A stretch of DNA of 64,000 bases from Methylibium sp. NZG. Lineage in GTDB: Bacteria; Pseudomonadota; Gammaproteobacteria; Burkholderiales; Burkholderiaceae_C. This document shows positions 48,413-58,618 of the stretch, one piece after another. The stretch's first letter is position 1, and each line of letters opens with the position of its first letter. The stretch covers positions 124,001-188,000 of the forward strand of contig LGRD01000032.1 of assembly GCA_001263235.1 (NCBI GenBank), written 5' to 3'. The notes beneath the pieces are model-generated. The model was not told the DNA's origin. It ran no database searches and worked only from the letters and a program-made list of their open reading frames with translations. The translations under genes and the position numbers were made by a program.

Positions 48413-49351
48413 ATGGCCGCCTACCTGATCCGCCGCCTGTGGCAAATGATCCCGACGCTGATCGGCGTGGTGCTGCTGGTGTTCTTCCTGTTCAAGTACT
48501 TCGGCGGCGACCCGGCGGAAATCCTCGGCGGCCTGAACGCCACGCCCGAGCAGATCCAGGCGATCCGCGACCAGCTCGGCCTGAACCAGCCGGTGTGGGA
48601 GCAGCTCGCGATCTTCTTCAAACAGATCGTGACCTTCGAGTGGGGCAAGAGCTGGGCTACGAACGAGTCGGTCGCCAACCTGTTCCTGACGCGGCTGCCG
48701 GCCACGCTGACGGTGATGGTGCCCATCCTGCTGCTCGACGTGCTGCTGGCTATTCCCTTCGCGATGGCCGTGGCCTACGTGCGCGGCTCGCTCACCGACC
48801 GCAGCATCATGGTCATCAGCACCGTGGCGCTGTCGATCTCGTTCCTGGTCTACGTGATCGTCGGCCAATACGTGTTCGCGTTCCAGCTCGGCTGGTTCCC
48901 GGTGCAGGGCTGGAGCGACAGCTTCTGGACCAATCTGGCCGTCTACACGCCGCTGCCGGTGCTGCTGGCGGTGTTGGTGGGGCTGGCGCCGCAGATGCGG
49001 CTGTACCGCACCTTCTTCCTCGACGAGATCGGGCAAGACTACGTGCGCACCGCACGCGCCAAGGGCCTGACCGAAAACACCATCCTGATGAAGCACGTGC
49101 TGCGCAACGCGCTGATCCCGATCTTGACCAACGTGGCGGTGGCGCTGCCGGGCATCTTCGTCGGCTCGTTCCTGATCGAGACATTCTTCTCCATCCCCGG
49201 CCTGGGGCGCGAGGTGCTGCTGGCGGTGAACCGGAGTGACTATCCGGTCATCCAGGCGGTGACGATCTACATCGCGGTGATCACGATGCTGGTGAACCTG
49301 GCGACGGATGTGCTCTACAAGCTCGCAGATCCGCGGGTGGTGTTGAAGTGA
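48413..49351 (+). CDS. oppB: peptide ABC transporter permease (OppB/DppB type)
   Basis: 312 residues from ATG 48413. The six-helix topology starts with the typical MAAYLIRRLWQMIPTLIGVV and a periplasmic loop with NATPEQIQAIRDQLGLNQP. The EAA loop is VRTARAKGLTENTILMKHVL. The ending EVLLAVNRSDYPVIQAVT...DPRV is diagnostic of DppB-like subunits. The family moves peptides or opines; the specificity rests with the three binding proteins divergently transcribed next door. Confidence 0.9.
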   Translation: MAAYLIRRLWQMIPTLIGVVLLVFFLFKYFGGDPAEILGGLNATPEQIQAIRDQLGLNQPVWEQLAIFFKQIVTFEWGKSWATNESVANLFLTRLPATLTVMVPILLLDVLLAIPFAMAVAYVRGSLTDRSIMVISTVALSISFLVYVIVGQYVFAFQLGWFPVQGWSDSFWTNLAVYTPLPVLLAVLVGLAPQMRLYRTFFLDEIGQDYVRTARAKGLTENTILMKHVLRNALIPILTNVAVALPGIFVGSFLIETFFSIPGLGREVLLAVNRSDYPVIQAVTIYIAVITMLVNLATDVLYKLADPRVVLK

Positions 49352-49459
49352 CGGGCGCTTTTCTGTCGCTGTCTTGCGCGGGCCATGCGCGGCGGGTGGG
49401 CGACTCCGCTCATGCCCGGGCGGTGCGATCTCGCTCCACGCTTTTCTAGCGTTGAACGC

Positions 49460-50533
49460 ATGAGCACGGTAGCGTCTTCGGTGAACTTGCTGACGAGCTC
49501 TAGCTCATCCAGCGGCGTCTGGAGCGCCGCCTGGAAGCGCTTCAAGTCCGACAAGGTCGGCATGGTGTCGCTGGCCATCGTCGGCGCGTTCTTGGTGCTC
49601 ATCATCGCGGCGGGCCTGGGCCTGGTGGCGGCGAACTGGCAGCGTGAAGTGGGCGTGCCCAACGCGCCGCCCACCTTCATGGGCCCGGCCGCCAAAACCG
49701 AAGCTGCCGCCATCGCCGTTCCCACCGGGCCCAACGTCGACATCTCGGCAATCGACCCTCTGGCGCCACGCTACAAGGAATGGGACGAACGCGCCGCCAC
49801 CTACAAGACGGTCGACACCATCAAGCGCGAGACGCTGCCCTTCGGCGCCGACCGGCTGGGCCGCGACGTGCTCGCCAAGGCGATCAAAGGGGCCGAGATT
49901 TCGATCATGGTCGGCGTTCTCGCGGCCGTGGTCGCCACGCTGATCGGCACCGTGCTGGGCGCCATCGGCGGCTTCTTCGGCGGCAAGGTGGGCGACTTGC
50001 TGGAGTGGGTCTACAACGTGTTCACGTCGATCCCGGGCATCTTGCTGATCTTCACGTTTGCGGCGGTGCTGAACCGGGCCGACGCGATCATCCCCAAGGG
50101 CATCTGGAGCATCGTCATCATCCTCGGCCTCACCGGCTGGACCGGCATCTACCGGCTGGTGCGGGCGGAGTTCATCAAGCACAGCGTGCGCGAGTACGTG
50201 CGTGCGGCCGAGGCGATCGGCGCCAGCACCTTCTCGCGCATGTTCCGCCACATCCTGCCCAACGTGAGCCACGTGGCGCTGGTGCAGTTGTCGATCCACG
50301 TCGTCGGCTTCATCAAGGCCGAGGTGATCCTGAGCTACCTCGGCCTGGGCGTCGCGGTGGACCAGGTGAGCTGGGGCACGATGCTGGCCGAGGCGCAGAG
50401 CGAGCTGATCCTGGGCCACTGGTGGCAGTTGGCCGCGGCCACGCTGTTCATGGCGGTGTTCGTGACGGCGTTTTCGCTTTTCACCGATGCGCTGCGCGAT
50501 GCGCTCGATCCGAAGTTGCGGGGGTTGGAGTGA
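49460..50533 (+). CDS. oppC: peptide ABC transporter permease (OppC/DppC type)
   Basis: 357 residues from ATG 49460. An N-terminal Ser run precedes WKRFKSDKVGMVSLAIVGAF. A periplasmic domain contains FGADRLGRDVLAKAIKGAEIS, the hallmark of DppC/OppC proteins. Later marks are SIPGILLIFTFA and the EAA loop YVRAAEAIGASTFSRMFRHI. The first periplasmic loop is longer than in DppC (about 90 residues), as in YejE-like subunits. The stop overlaps the oppDF start (TGATG). Confidence 0.9.
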   Translation: MSTVASSVNLLTSSSSSSGVWSAAWKRFKSDKVGMVSLAIVGAFLVLIIAAGLGLVAANWQREVGVPNAPPTFMGPAAKTEAAAIAVPTGPNVDISAIDPLAPRYKEWDERAATYKTVDTIKRETLPFGADRLGRDVLAKAIKGAEISIMVGVLAAVVATLIGTVLGAIGGFFGGKVGDLLEWVYNVFTSIPGILLIFTFAAVLNRADAIIPKGIWSIVIILGLTGWTGIYRLVRAEFIKHSVREYVRAAEAIGASTFSRMFRHILPNVSHVALVQLSIHVVGFIKAEVILSYLGLGVAVDQVSWGTMLAEAQSELILGHWWQLAAATLFMAVFVTAFSLFTDALRDALDPKLRGLE

Positions 50534-52254
50534 TGAGCGCCGACACGCTGTTGTCGATCAAGGATTTGCGCGTGTCGTTTCGCATCGGCACGAGCGGCGG
50601 CGTGATGCAGCGCGTGCAGGCCGTCGGCCGGGGCGAGGGCACGAACGCAGTCGGCGTCAGCTTCGACGTGCCACAGAACAGCACGGTCGCGCTGGTCGGC
50701 GAGTCGGGCTCGGGCAAGAGCGTCACGGCGATGTCGATCCTGAACCTGCTGCCCGACAACGCCGAGCGCCAGGGCGCGATCAGCTTCCAGGGCCGCGACA
50801 TGCTGGCCACCCCGCTGCCCGAGTTGCAGAAGCTGCGTGGCAAGGACATCGCGTGCGTCTTCCAGGACCCGATGACCTCGCTGAACCCGGTGTTCACGGT
50901 CGGCCAGCAGATTTGCGAGCCCTTGATCAAACACCTCGGCCTCGGCAAGCGCCAGGCCTGGGAGCGCGCCGAGGCGCTGCTGAACGAGGTCGGCATGCCC
51001 GAGCCGAAGCGGCGGCTCGACGCACACCCGCACGAGTTGTCGGGCGGCCAGCAGCAGCGCGTGATGATCGCGATGGCGCTGGCGTGCGAGCCCAAGCTGC
51101 TGATCGCCGACGAGCCGACCACCGCGCTCGACGTGACGATCCAGCGCCAGATCCTGGAGCTGCTCGCCAAGCTGAAGGAGCAGCACCGCATGAGCATGCT
51201 GTTCATCAGCCACGACCTCGGCGTGGTGGGCGAGATTGCCGACCACGTGGTGGTGATGCGCCAGGGCACGGTGCGCGAGCAGGGGCCGGTGGCGCGCATC
51301 TTTGCGAGCCCGCAAGACGCCTACACGCAGGCGCTGCTGGCGTGCCGGCCGACGCTGGCGCAGCGCACGCCGCGGCTGCGCGTGATCGACGACCACATTT
51401 CGGGGCGCGATGCGTCGGCCGTGGGCAAACCAAAGGACCCGAACGCGCCGGTGGTGATCGAGGCCAGCGCGTTGACCAAGAGCTTCTGGATTCGCAGTGG
51501 CGTGTTCGGCCGGCGCGAGTTCAAGGCCGTCAAGGGCGCGACCTTCAAACTCAAGCGCGGCCACACGCTGGGCGTGGTCGGCGAGTCGGGCTCGGGCAAG
51601 ACGACGATGGGCCTGACGCTGCTGCGCCTGCACGAGCCCAGCGGCGGCCCGGTCGGCGGCACGGTGATGTTCGACGGGCGCGACCTGCTGGCACTGTCGC
51701 GCAGCGACATGATGGCGATGCGCCGGCGCATCCAGGTCGTGTTCCAGAACCCGTACGCGTCGCTCAACCCGCGCTTCACCGTCGGCCAGACGCTGATCGA
51801 GCCGATGACGATCCACCGCATCGGCGCGAGCGATGCCGACCGCGAGGCACGCGCGCGCGCCCTGCTCGCCAAGGTCGGCCTGACTGACGAGGCGATGCAC
51901 AAGTACCCGCACGAATTTTCCGGTGGCCAGCGCCAGCGCGTGGCCATCGCGCGCTGCCTGACGCTGGACCCCGAGGTGCTGGTGCTCGACGAAGCGGTGA
52001 GCGCGCTCGACGTGAGCGTGCAGGCGCAGGTGCTGAACCTGCTCAAGGACCTGCAGGACGAACTCGGCCTGGCCTACGTCTGCATCAGCCACGACCTCGC
52101 CGTGGTGCGCTTCATGGCCGACGAGGTCATGGTGATGAAGGACGGCGAGGTGGTCGAGCAGGCCGGCGTGGAGCAGATCCTGGACGCGCCGCAGCAGGAG
52201 TACACGCGGCGCTTGCTGGGGGCGATTCCGCGGGGGTATCGGCCGGCCGGCTGA
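50533..52254 (+). CDS. fused peptide ABC transporter ATPase (OppD-OppF type)
   Basis: 573 residues with two complete ABC cassettes in tandem, as in YejF/GsiA. The first has GESGSGKSV (Walker A), LSGGQQQRV (signature) and LLIADEPTTALD. The second has GESGSGKTT, FSGGQRQRV and VLVLDEAVSALDVS. The second Walker B ends DEA rather than DEP, as in other YejF-type proteins. Fusion implies both nucleotide sites come in a fixed 1:1 ratio. Start ATG 50533 overlaps the oppC stop. With the YejE-like permease, the set most resembles a Yej-type peptide importer. Confidence 0.92.
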   Translation: MSADTLLSIKDLRVSFRIGTSGGVMQRVQAVGRGEGTNAVGVSFDVPQNSTVALVGESGSGKSVTAMSILNLLPDNAERQGAISFQGRDMLATPLPELQKLRGKDIACVFQDPMTSLNPVFTVGQQICEPLIKHLGLGKRQAWERAEALLNEVGMPEPKRRLDAHPHELSGGQQQRVMIAMALACEPKLLIADEPTTALDVTIQRQILELLAKLKEQHRMSMLFISHDLGVVGEIADHVVVMRQGTVREQGPVARIFASPQDAYTQALLACRPTLAQRTPRLRVIDDHISGRDASAVGKPKDPNAPVVIEASALTKSFWIRSGVFGRREFKAVKGATFKLKRGHTLGVVGESGSGKTTMGLTLLRLHEPSGGPVGGTVMFDGRDLLALSRSDMMAMRRRIQVVFQNPYASLNPRFTVGQTLIEPMTIHRIGASDADREARARALLAKVGLTDEAMHKYPHEFSGGQRQRVAIARCLTLDPEVLVLDEAVSALDVSVQAQVLNLLKDLQDELGLAYVCISHDLAVVRFMADEVMVMKDGEVVEQAGVEQILDAPQQEYTRRLLGAIPRGYRPAG

Positions 52255-52281
52255 TCGCCGTGCCGCGGGGCCAACGCGTGA

Positions 52282-52301
52282 CCGCCAGACCGTGATGGCG
52301 G
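52282..52301 (+). terminator. weak hairpin after the peptide transporter operon
   Basis: CCGCCA (52282-52287), an 8-base loop, and TGGCGG (52296-52301) form a perfect 6-base stem 27 bases after the ATPase stop. No T-run follows, so the call is tentative. Confidence 0.25.
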
Positions 52302-52307
52302 CCTGAC

Positions 52308-52313
52308 TACAAT
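52308..52313 (+). promoter_or_regulatory. -10 element of the btu operon
   Basis: TACAAT lies ten bases before the conserved riboswitch start, placing transcription initiation near 52320. The -35 region is poor (CCAGAC at 17 bases). Confidence 0.45.
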
Positions 52314-52322
52314 CCGCCTCGT

Positions 52323-52548
52323 TGGTGCCCGTGCCGGCTCGTCTGCCGGCACAGTTAAACGGGAAGCAGAAGGACGACGCCGCGCATGCGGCCGACCCCG
52401 AATCTGCGCTGCCCCCGCAACGGTACGGCGGACGATGGTCCTGAAGGCTTCACAGCCCGACGACATCGGTCCTTGCGCAACACCACTGGAAGCGAGGCGC
52501 TTCTGGGAAGGTCGCAAGGGCAGGTCCGCCAGCCCGGATACCGGCCAA
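52323..52548 (+). promoter_or_regulatory. cobalamin (AdoCbl) riboswitch
   Basis: The conserved blocks appear in order: GGTGCC at the 5' end, a GCCGGC/GCCGGC stem, ACAGTTAAACGGGAAGC, AATCTGCGCTGCCCCCGCAA (the B12-box region), CAGCCCGA, CACTGGAAG with GGGAAGGTCGCAAGG, and GCCAGCCCGGATACCGGCC closing the core. It sits directly upstream of btuB. Binding of adenosylcobalamin would lower expression of the uptake operon. The ~85 bases between the core and the ATG may hold the expression platform (GGGCCCGCGGGGAACCGGGC). Confidence 0.95.
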
Positions 52549-52633
52549 CAGGGGGTGCTGCGCATAGCGTGGCGCCGAACGTCATGGGCCCGCGGGGAAC
52601 CGGGCACCGACCCTTGTTCGTTGGGATTTCCTC

Positions 52634-54571
<1,938 letters not shown>

Positions 54572-54586
54572 CGACGAGAGCTTGAC

Positions 54587-55480
54587 GTGAGCCGGCGTGG
54601 GCTGATTCGGCGCGTCTGGCCCGCAGCGCTTCTGGCGGCGCTGGCCGTGCCGGTGACGGTGACCGCACAGCCCACCGCGTCGGCTGTCGATCGCAGCCTC
54701 GCCCTGCAACGCGCCGCGCCGCCCGCGCGCATCGTCTCGCTGCTGCCGTCGCTGACTGAAAGCGTCTGCGCGCTCGGCGGCTGCGCACGGCTGGTCGGCA
54801 CCGACCGCTTCTCGAACTCGCCCGCAGCGGTGCTCGCGTTGCCCAAGCTCGGCGGGCTGGACGACGCGCAGGTCGAGCGCATCGTGCTGCTCCAACCCGA
54901 CCTGGTGCTGGCCACGCCGGGCGCGCGTGTGGTTGCGCGGCTCGAAGCCTTGGGCGTGCCGGTGCTGGCGCTCGACTCGCGCAACCTGGCCGAGGTGCAG
55001 CACTCGCTCGTCGTGCTGGCGCGCGTGCTCGGCACGCCCGACGCGGCGGCTGCGGTTTCGGCACGCATCGAGCGCGAGATGCAGGCAGCGGCTGCGCGCG
55101 TGCCCGCAGCGCTGCGCGGCAAGCGCGTGTACTTCGAGGTCGACCCGACGCCGCACGCGGCCGGTGCCGCGTCGTTCATCGGCGAGACGCTGGCTCGGCT
55201 CGGCCTTTCCAACATCGCGCCGGCCGAGCTCGGCCCGTTCCCGCGCCTGAACCCCGAGTTCGTGCTGCGAGCGCAGCCCGACATCGTGATGACCACCCGC
55301 CGCGGGCTCGACGACATGGCGAGCCGCCCCGGCTGGAGCGCGTTGCGCGCCTTGCAGCAGCGGCGCCATTGCGGCTTCGAGGTCGAAGCGTATGAAGTGC
55401 TGGTGCGGCCCGGGCCGCGCATGGGCGAGGCCGCGCTGACGCTGGCCGACTGCCTGGCTCGACTGGGTGCGATGCCGTGA
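54587..55480 (+). CDS. btuF: periplasmic cobalamin-binding protein
   Basis: 297 residues from GTG 54587. A signal peptide (basic start, AALLAALAVPVTVTA) is followed by the helical-backbone binding protein fold: RIVSLLPSLTESVCALGGC, LVGTDRFSNSP, KLGGLDDAQVERI and LLQPDLVLA, typical of BtuF. It hands cobalamin to BtuCD. It lies 15 bases after btuB; the stop overlaps the btuC start (GTGA). Confidence 0.92.
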   Translation: MSRRGLIRRVWPAALLAALAVPVTVTAQPTASAVDRSLALQRAAPPARIVSLLPSLTESVCALGGCARLVGTDRFSNSPAAVLALPKLGGLDDAQVERIVLLQPDLVLATPGARVVARLEALGVPVLALDSRNLAEVQHSLVVLARVLGTPDAAAAVSARIEREMQAAAARVPAALRGKRVYFEVDPTPHAAGAASFIGETLARLGLSNIAPAELGPFPRLNPEFVLRAQPDIVMTTRRGLDDMASRPGWSALRALQQRRHCGFEVEAYEVLVRPGPRMGEAALTLADCLARLGAMP

Positions 55481-56577
55481 CGCGCTCGACGCGCCAGCCC
55501 GACTCGGTGGCGACCCCAGCGTCTGTCACGCCGGCTGCCGCGCTCGCGACGGTCGCGCTGCCGGTTGCCGGTGGCGCGCTCGACCGCGCACGCCGACGGC
55601 GGTTGCTGATCGGCTTGGCACTCGCAAGCGGCGTGCTGTTGCTCGCTGGCCTGGCTGCGGGCAGCGAGGGCTGGTCGCTCGATGCGCTGCGCTGGTCGGC
55701 CGGGCCGGAGGCGCAGCTCATTGTCGGCCAGGTGCGCGCGCCGCGCACGCTGGGCGCATGGCTCGTCGGCGCGCTGCTGGGGCTGGCCGGCGCGCTGGCG
55801 CAGGGGCTGTTTCGCAACCCGTTGGCCGACCCGTTTCTGCTCGGCTCGGCGGCCGGCGCGTCGCTCGCCGTGGTGGTGGTGCTGGCGGCAGGTGGCGCGG
55901 GCATCGGGCAAGGCAGCCTGCAGGGTGGCGCGCAGGCCGTGATGCAGTTCGGCCTCGTCGGCGCGGCGTTCGCGGGCGCGCTGGCGGGCGTGTTCCTCAC
56001 GCTCGCGCTGGCGCGCGGCGCCGAGCACACCACGCGGCTGCTGCTGGCCGGCGTGGTGGTGGGCGTGGTGCTGTCGGCGTTGAGCGACGTGCTCACCACC
56101 GCCGCGCCGGACGCGCTGCGCGGCAAGCAGGCCTTCATGCTCGGCAGCACCAGCTTTCTGGGTTGGGGCAGTGTGGTGCTGCTGGCCGCCGGGCTGATGC
56201 TGACGCTGCCGCCAGCCTGGCGCCTGGCGCGCGCGCTGGACGCACTCACGCTCGGCGAAGACAGCGCGCGCAGCCTGGGCCTGGCGCTGTCGCGCTGGCG
56301 CACGCTGCTGGTGGCGCTGCTGGCGCTGGCCACCGGGCTGGCGGTGTCGCAGGCCGGGTTGGTGGCGTTCGTCGGGCTGGTCGCACCGCACTTGGTGCGT
56401 CGGTTTGCGCCGGCGCCGAACGGCTTCACGCTGGTGGCCAGCGCCGCGGCCGGCGGCACCTTGCTGCTGGCGGCCGACGTGCTGGCGCGCAGCGTGGTCG
56501 CGCCACAGGAGTTGCCGGTCGGTGTGCTGACGGCGCTGCTGGGTGGTGGCTACCTGTTGTGGCTGCTGAGGAAATGA
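55477..56577 (+). CDS. btuC: cobalamin ABC transporter permease (FecCD family)
   Basis: 366 residues from GTG 55477. After a hydrophilic N-terminal extension of about 35 residues, about ten membrane helices follow. FecCD marks: VRAPRTLGAWLVGALLGLAG, the NPLADPFLLGSAAGAS block, LLLAGVVVGVVLSAL, GEDSARSLGLAL, FVGLVAPHLVRR and PQELPVGVLTALLGG. The stop overlaps the btuD ATG (ATGA). Confidence 0.93.
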   Translation: MTRSTRQPDSVATPASVTPAAALATVALPVAGGALDRARRRRLLIGLALASGVLLLAGLAAGSEGWSLDALRWSAGPEAQLIVGQVRAPRTLGAWLVGALLGLAGALAQGLFRNPLADPFLLGSAAGASLAVVVVLAAGGAGIGQGSLQGGAQAVMQFGLVGAAFAGALAGVFLTLALARGAEHTTRLLLAGVVVGVVLSALSDVLTTAAPDALRGKQAFMLGSTSFLGWGSVVLLAAGLMLTLPPAWRLARALDALTLGEDSARSLGLALSRWRTLLVALLALATGLAVSQAGLVAFVGLVAPHLVRRFAPAPNGFTLVASAAAGGTLLLAADVLARSVVAPQELPVGVLTALLGGGYLLWLLRK

Positions 56578-57494
56578 CCCAACCTCGAAGCAGCATCGCT
56601 GCTCCCCAAGGGTCACAAGGGGGCGCCGCCAGCGGCCCGGCAGAGCCGGATCCGCAGCGTCCGCTTGATCCTGCCACATCCTTGCTCGCCAAAGCGCTGA
56701 CGGTCTCGCTCGCCGGCGCGCCGGTGCTGCACGACGTGTCTGTGCAGTTCGGCACCGGATGGACGGCGATCGTCGGGCCCAACGGCGCGGGCAAGTCCAC
56801 CTTGCTGCGTGCGCTGGCGGGGCTGGTGCCGCTCCGGCAGGGAGCGGTGCATCTGGACGGCCGCCCGCTCGGCACCTGGACCGCACGCGAGCGCGGCCAG
56901 CGCGTCGCCTGGCTGGCGCAGCAGGCCGAGGCCACCGGCGAGCTGACCGTGCGCGACGTGGTGCGCCTGGGCCGGCTGCCGCACCGCGGCCTGTTCGGCG
57001 CCATCACCGCGGCCGACGAGGCCATCGTCGACGACGCGATGCACGCCTGCGAGTGCAGCGCGTGGCAGCACCGGCGGCTGAGTGAACTTTCAGGTGGCGA
57101 ACGCCAGCGCGCGTTGCTCGCGAGAGCACTGGCGGTGCAGGCGCCGGTGCTGCTGCTCGACGAACCCACCACCCACCTCGACCCGCCACACCAGATGGCC
57201 GTGGTGCGCCTGCTGCGCCGCCTGTCGCGCACGCACACGGTGGTGACGGTGCTGCACGACCTGTCGCTGGCGCTGCAGGCGGATCGGCTGCTGCTGATGG
57301 ACCGCGGCCGCGTGGTGGGCGAGGGCGCGCACGACGACCCACGGCTGCACGCTGCGCTCTCGGCGCTGTTCGGCAACGCGCTGCGCATCGTGCAGATCCC
57401 TGCACCGGCCGATGCCACCCCCGACATGCGCACCCAAGCGCGCTTCACGGCCATGCCCGACGTGGACTGGCGCGACGACCATGAGCGTCGCTGA
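56574..57494 (+). CDS. btuD: cobalamin ABC transporter ATP-binding protein
   Basis: 306 residues from ATG 56574. Walker A GPNGAGKS, signature LSGGERQR, Walker B VLLLDEPTTHLD and the switch His (VLHDLS) are all present. The N-terminal ~35 residues (MTQPRSSIAAPQGSQGG...) precede the ABC core and are coded by sequence resembling the dispersed intergenic repeat, so the start region appears to have been overwritten by a repeat. An alternative start inside the repeat cannot be excluded. It is the last intact gene of the btu operon. Confidence 0.9.
   Translation: MTQPRSSIAAPQGSQGGAASGPAEPDPQRPLDPATSLLAKALTVSLAGAPVLHDVSVQFGTGWTAIVGPNGAGKSTLLRALAGLVPLRQGAVHLDGRPLGTWTARERGQRVAWLAQQAEATGELTVRDVVRLGRLPHRGLFGAITAADEAIVDDAMHACECSAWQHRRLSELSGGERQRALLARALAVQAPVLLLDEPTTHLDPPHQMAVVRLLRRLSRTHTVVTVLHDLSLALQADRLLLMDRGRVVGEGAHDDPRLHAALSALFGNALRIVQIPAPADATPDMRTQARFTAMPDVDWRDDHERR
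56577..56650. repeat. dispersed GC-rich repeat, copy 3, within the btuD 5' end
   Basis: GCAGCATCGCTGCTCCCCAAGG, then GGGGGCGCCGCCAGCGGCCC and GGCAGAGCC, is of the same general kind as the elements at 9897 and 35743, though more diverged. It is translated as the non-conserved BtuD N-terminus. Confidence 0.35.
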
Positions 57495-57566
57495 CCTCGA
57501 CGCCGCCGCGACGGCCGCACCCACCGAGATCACGGCGACCGAAACCCCAGCCGAGCGCCAGCCCGG

Positions 57567-58049
57567 TCAGGGCCGGTACGTGGCCGCGGTGATGAACTGC
57601 CCGAACGCCTCGCACCACACGATCACTGCGCGGTAGCGCGCCACGTCGATGCCCTCGGGCACCGGCACCACGAAGTTCTCGAACGTCTTCACGTCGCCGA
57701 CCCGCACCATGCTCGCCTTCAGCCGCGCAAAGTCGGCTTCGGTCTCGACGAACTCGGGCGACAGGTACAGCTTGTAGTCGGGCCCCGGCGCGAGCCGGCC
57801 CATCAGCGTGACGCTGCGCGGGCCGACCGAGACCGTGCCCTCGCCCCAGTGCAGCAGGTCGCTGTCTTGCAGCTCGCGCTTGAACGTGCCGGTGAAGGTG
57901 GCGGTGCCGGCTTGCGCCTTCACCTCGGCCACCGATGGCGCTGCCGGCGCGGTGAGGATGGGCAGGGCATAGATGCCGAGCGCAAAGCCCAAGCCCACCC
58001 CGAGCACGCCGGCCAAGGTGTGCGTGGCGATCAAGCGTGGTGTCTTCAT
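57567..58049 (-). CDS. DM13 domain membrane-anchored protein
   Basis: 160 residues. An N-terminal membrane anchor (LAGVLGVGLGFALGIYALPIL) is followed by a DM13 domain: GTATFTGTFKRELQ, GEGTVSVGPRSVTLMGRL, GPDYKLYLSP, VRVGDVKTFENFVVPVP and VIVWCEAFGQFITAATYRP with the conserved Cys near the end. DM13 domains are proposed to act in electron transfer. The start follows a plausible leader; the gene is convergent with the btu operon, leaving only 72 bases between stops. Confidence 0.82.
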   Translation of the reverse strand: MKTPRLIATHTLAGVLGVGLGFALGIYALPILTAPAAPSVAEVKAQAGTATFTGTFKRELQDSDLLHWGEGTVSVGPRSVTLMGRLAPGPDYKLYLSPEFVETEADFARLKASMVRVGDVKTFENFVVPVPEGIDVARYRAVIVWCEAFGQFITAATYRP

Positions 58050-58129
58050 GGTGGTCTCTCGTTCGAGCGGCGCCGATTCTTACGGTTGAGCGTCGCCGCT
58101 GGCGAGACGCCGCAGCGCAGGCCGGGTTG

Positions 58130-58438
58130 CTAGCGCCGCTCCGGCGGCAACCCGCCGACCGCTGCCACCAGCGCGGCCTGTGCTGCGGCGTCCACCGGCC
58201 GGTGCTTGACCGCGGTGACCGCCGGGTGCCGTGCCAGGTGGTTGCCACCCTTCCAGTCGGTAACGGGCCGCACCGGCCGCGGTGCAAAGCCGCCGCCGCA
58301 ATTGGGGCAGACGTTGTCCAGCACCTCGCTCGCGCAGGTGGCGCAGAAGGTGCACTCGAAGCTGCAGATGCGCGCCTCTGGCGACGCCGGGGGCAGCAGC
58401 TTGTTGCAGTGTTCGCAGCTGGGGCGGAGTTCGAGCAT
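58130..58438 (-). CDS. DUF1272 zinc-ribbon-like protein
   Basis: 102 residues from ATG 58438. The N-terminal half matches DUF1272: LELRPSCEHCNKLLPP, ICSFECTFCATCAS and NVCPNCGGGF, with Cys pairs arranged as a double zinc ribbon. The C-terminal tail (PVTDWKGGNHLARHPAVTAV) is characteristic of the longer members. The function is unknown; these small proteins are cytoplasmic. It is divergent from the P450 gene. Confidence 0.82.
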   Translation of the reverse strand: MLELRPSCEHCNKLLPPASPEARICSFECTFCATCASEVLDNVCPNCGGGFAPRPVRPVTDWKGGNHLARHPAVTAVKHRPVDAAAQAALVAAVGGLPPERR

Positions 58439-58618
58439 GTTCGGTCCCGGTTGTTGAGGTCGGCGCGCGGCCCTTCGTGCCGAGCTTGCGGCGGGTTTGG
58501 CCGATGGCAGTGGCAAATGGTAGCGCCGCCCTGGTGCACACTGACGCCGGTCGCGCAGAAGCCGCCCCCTGATTCGCAACAGACACGACAGACATCAAGC
58601 GCCGCCAAGGAACCACCG

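Noticed and set aside
49780-50532. Front part of an 824-codon frame ending in the fused ATPase
   Set aside because: It is oppC read in the wrong frame; the ATPase starts at ATG 50533 by homology and overlap.
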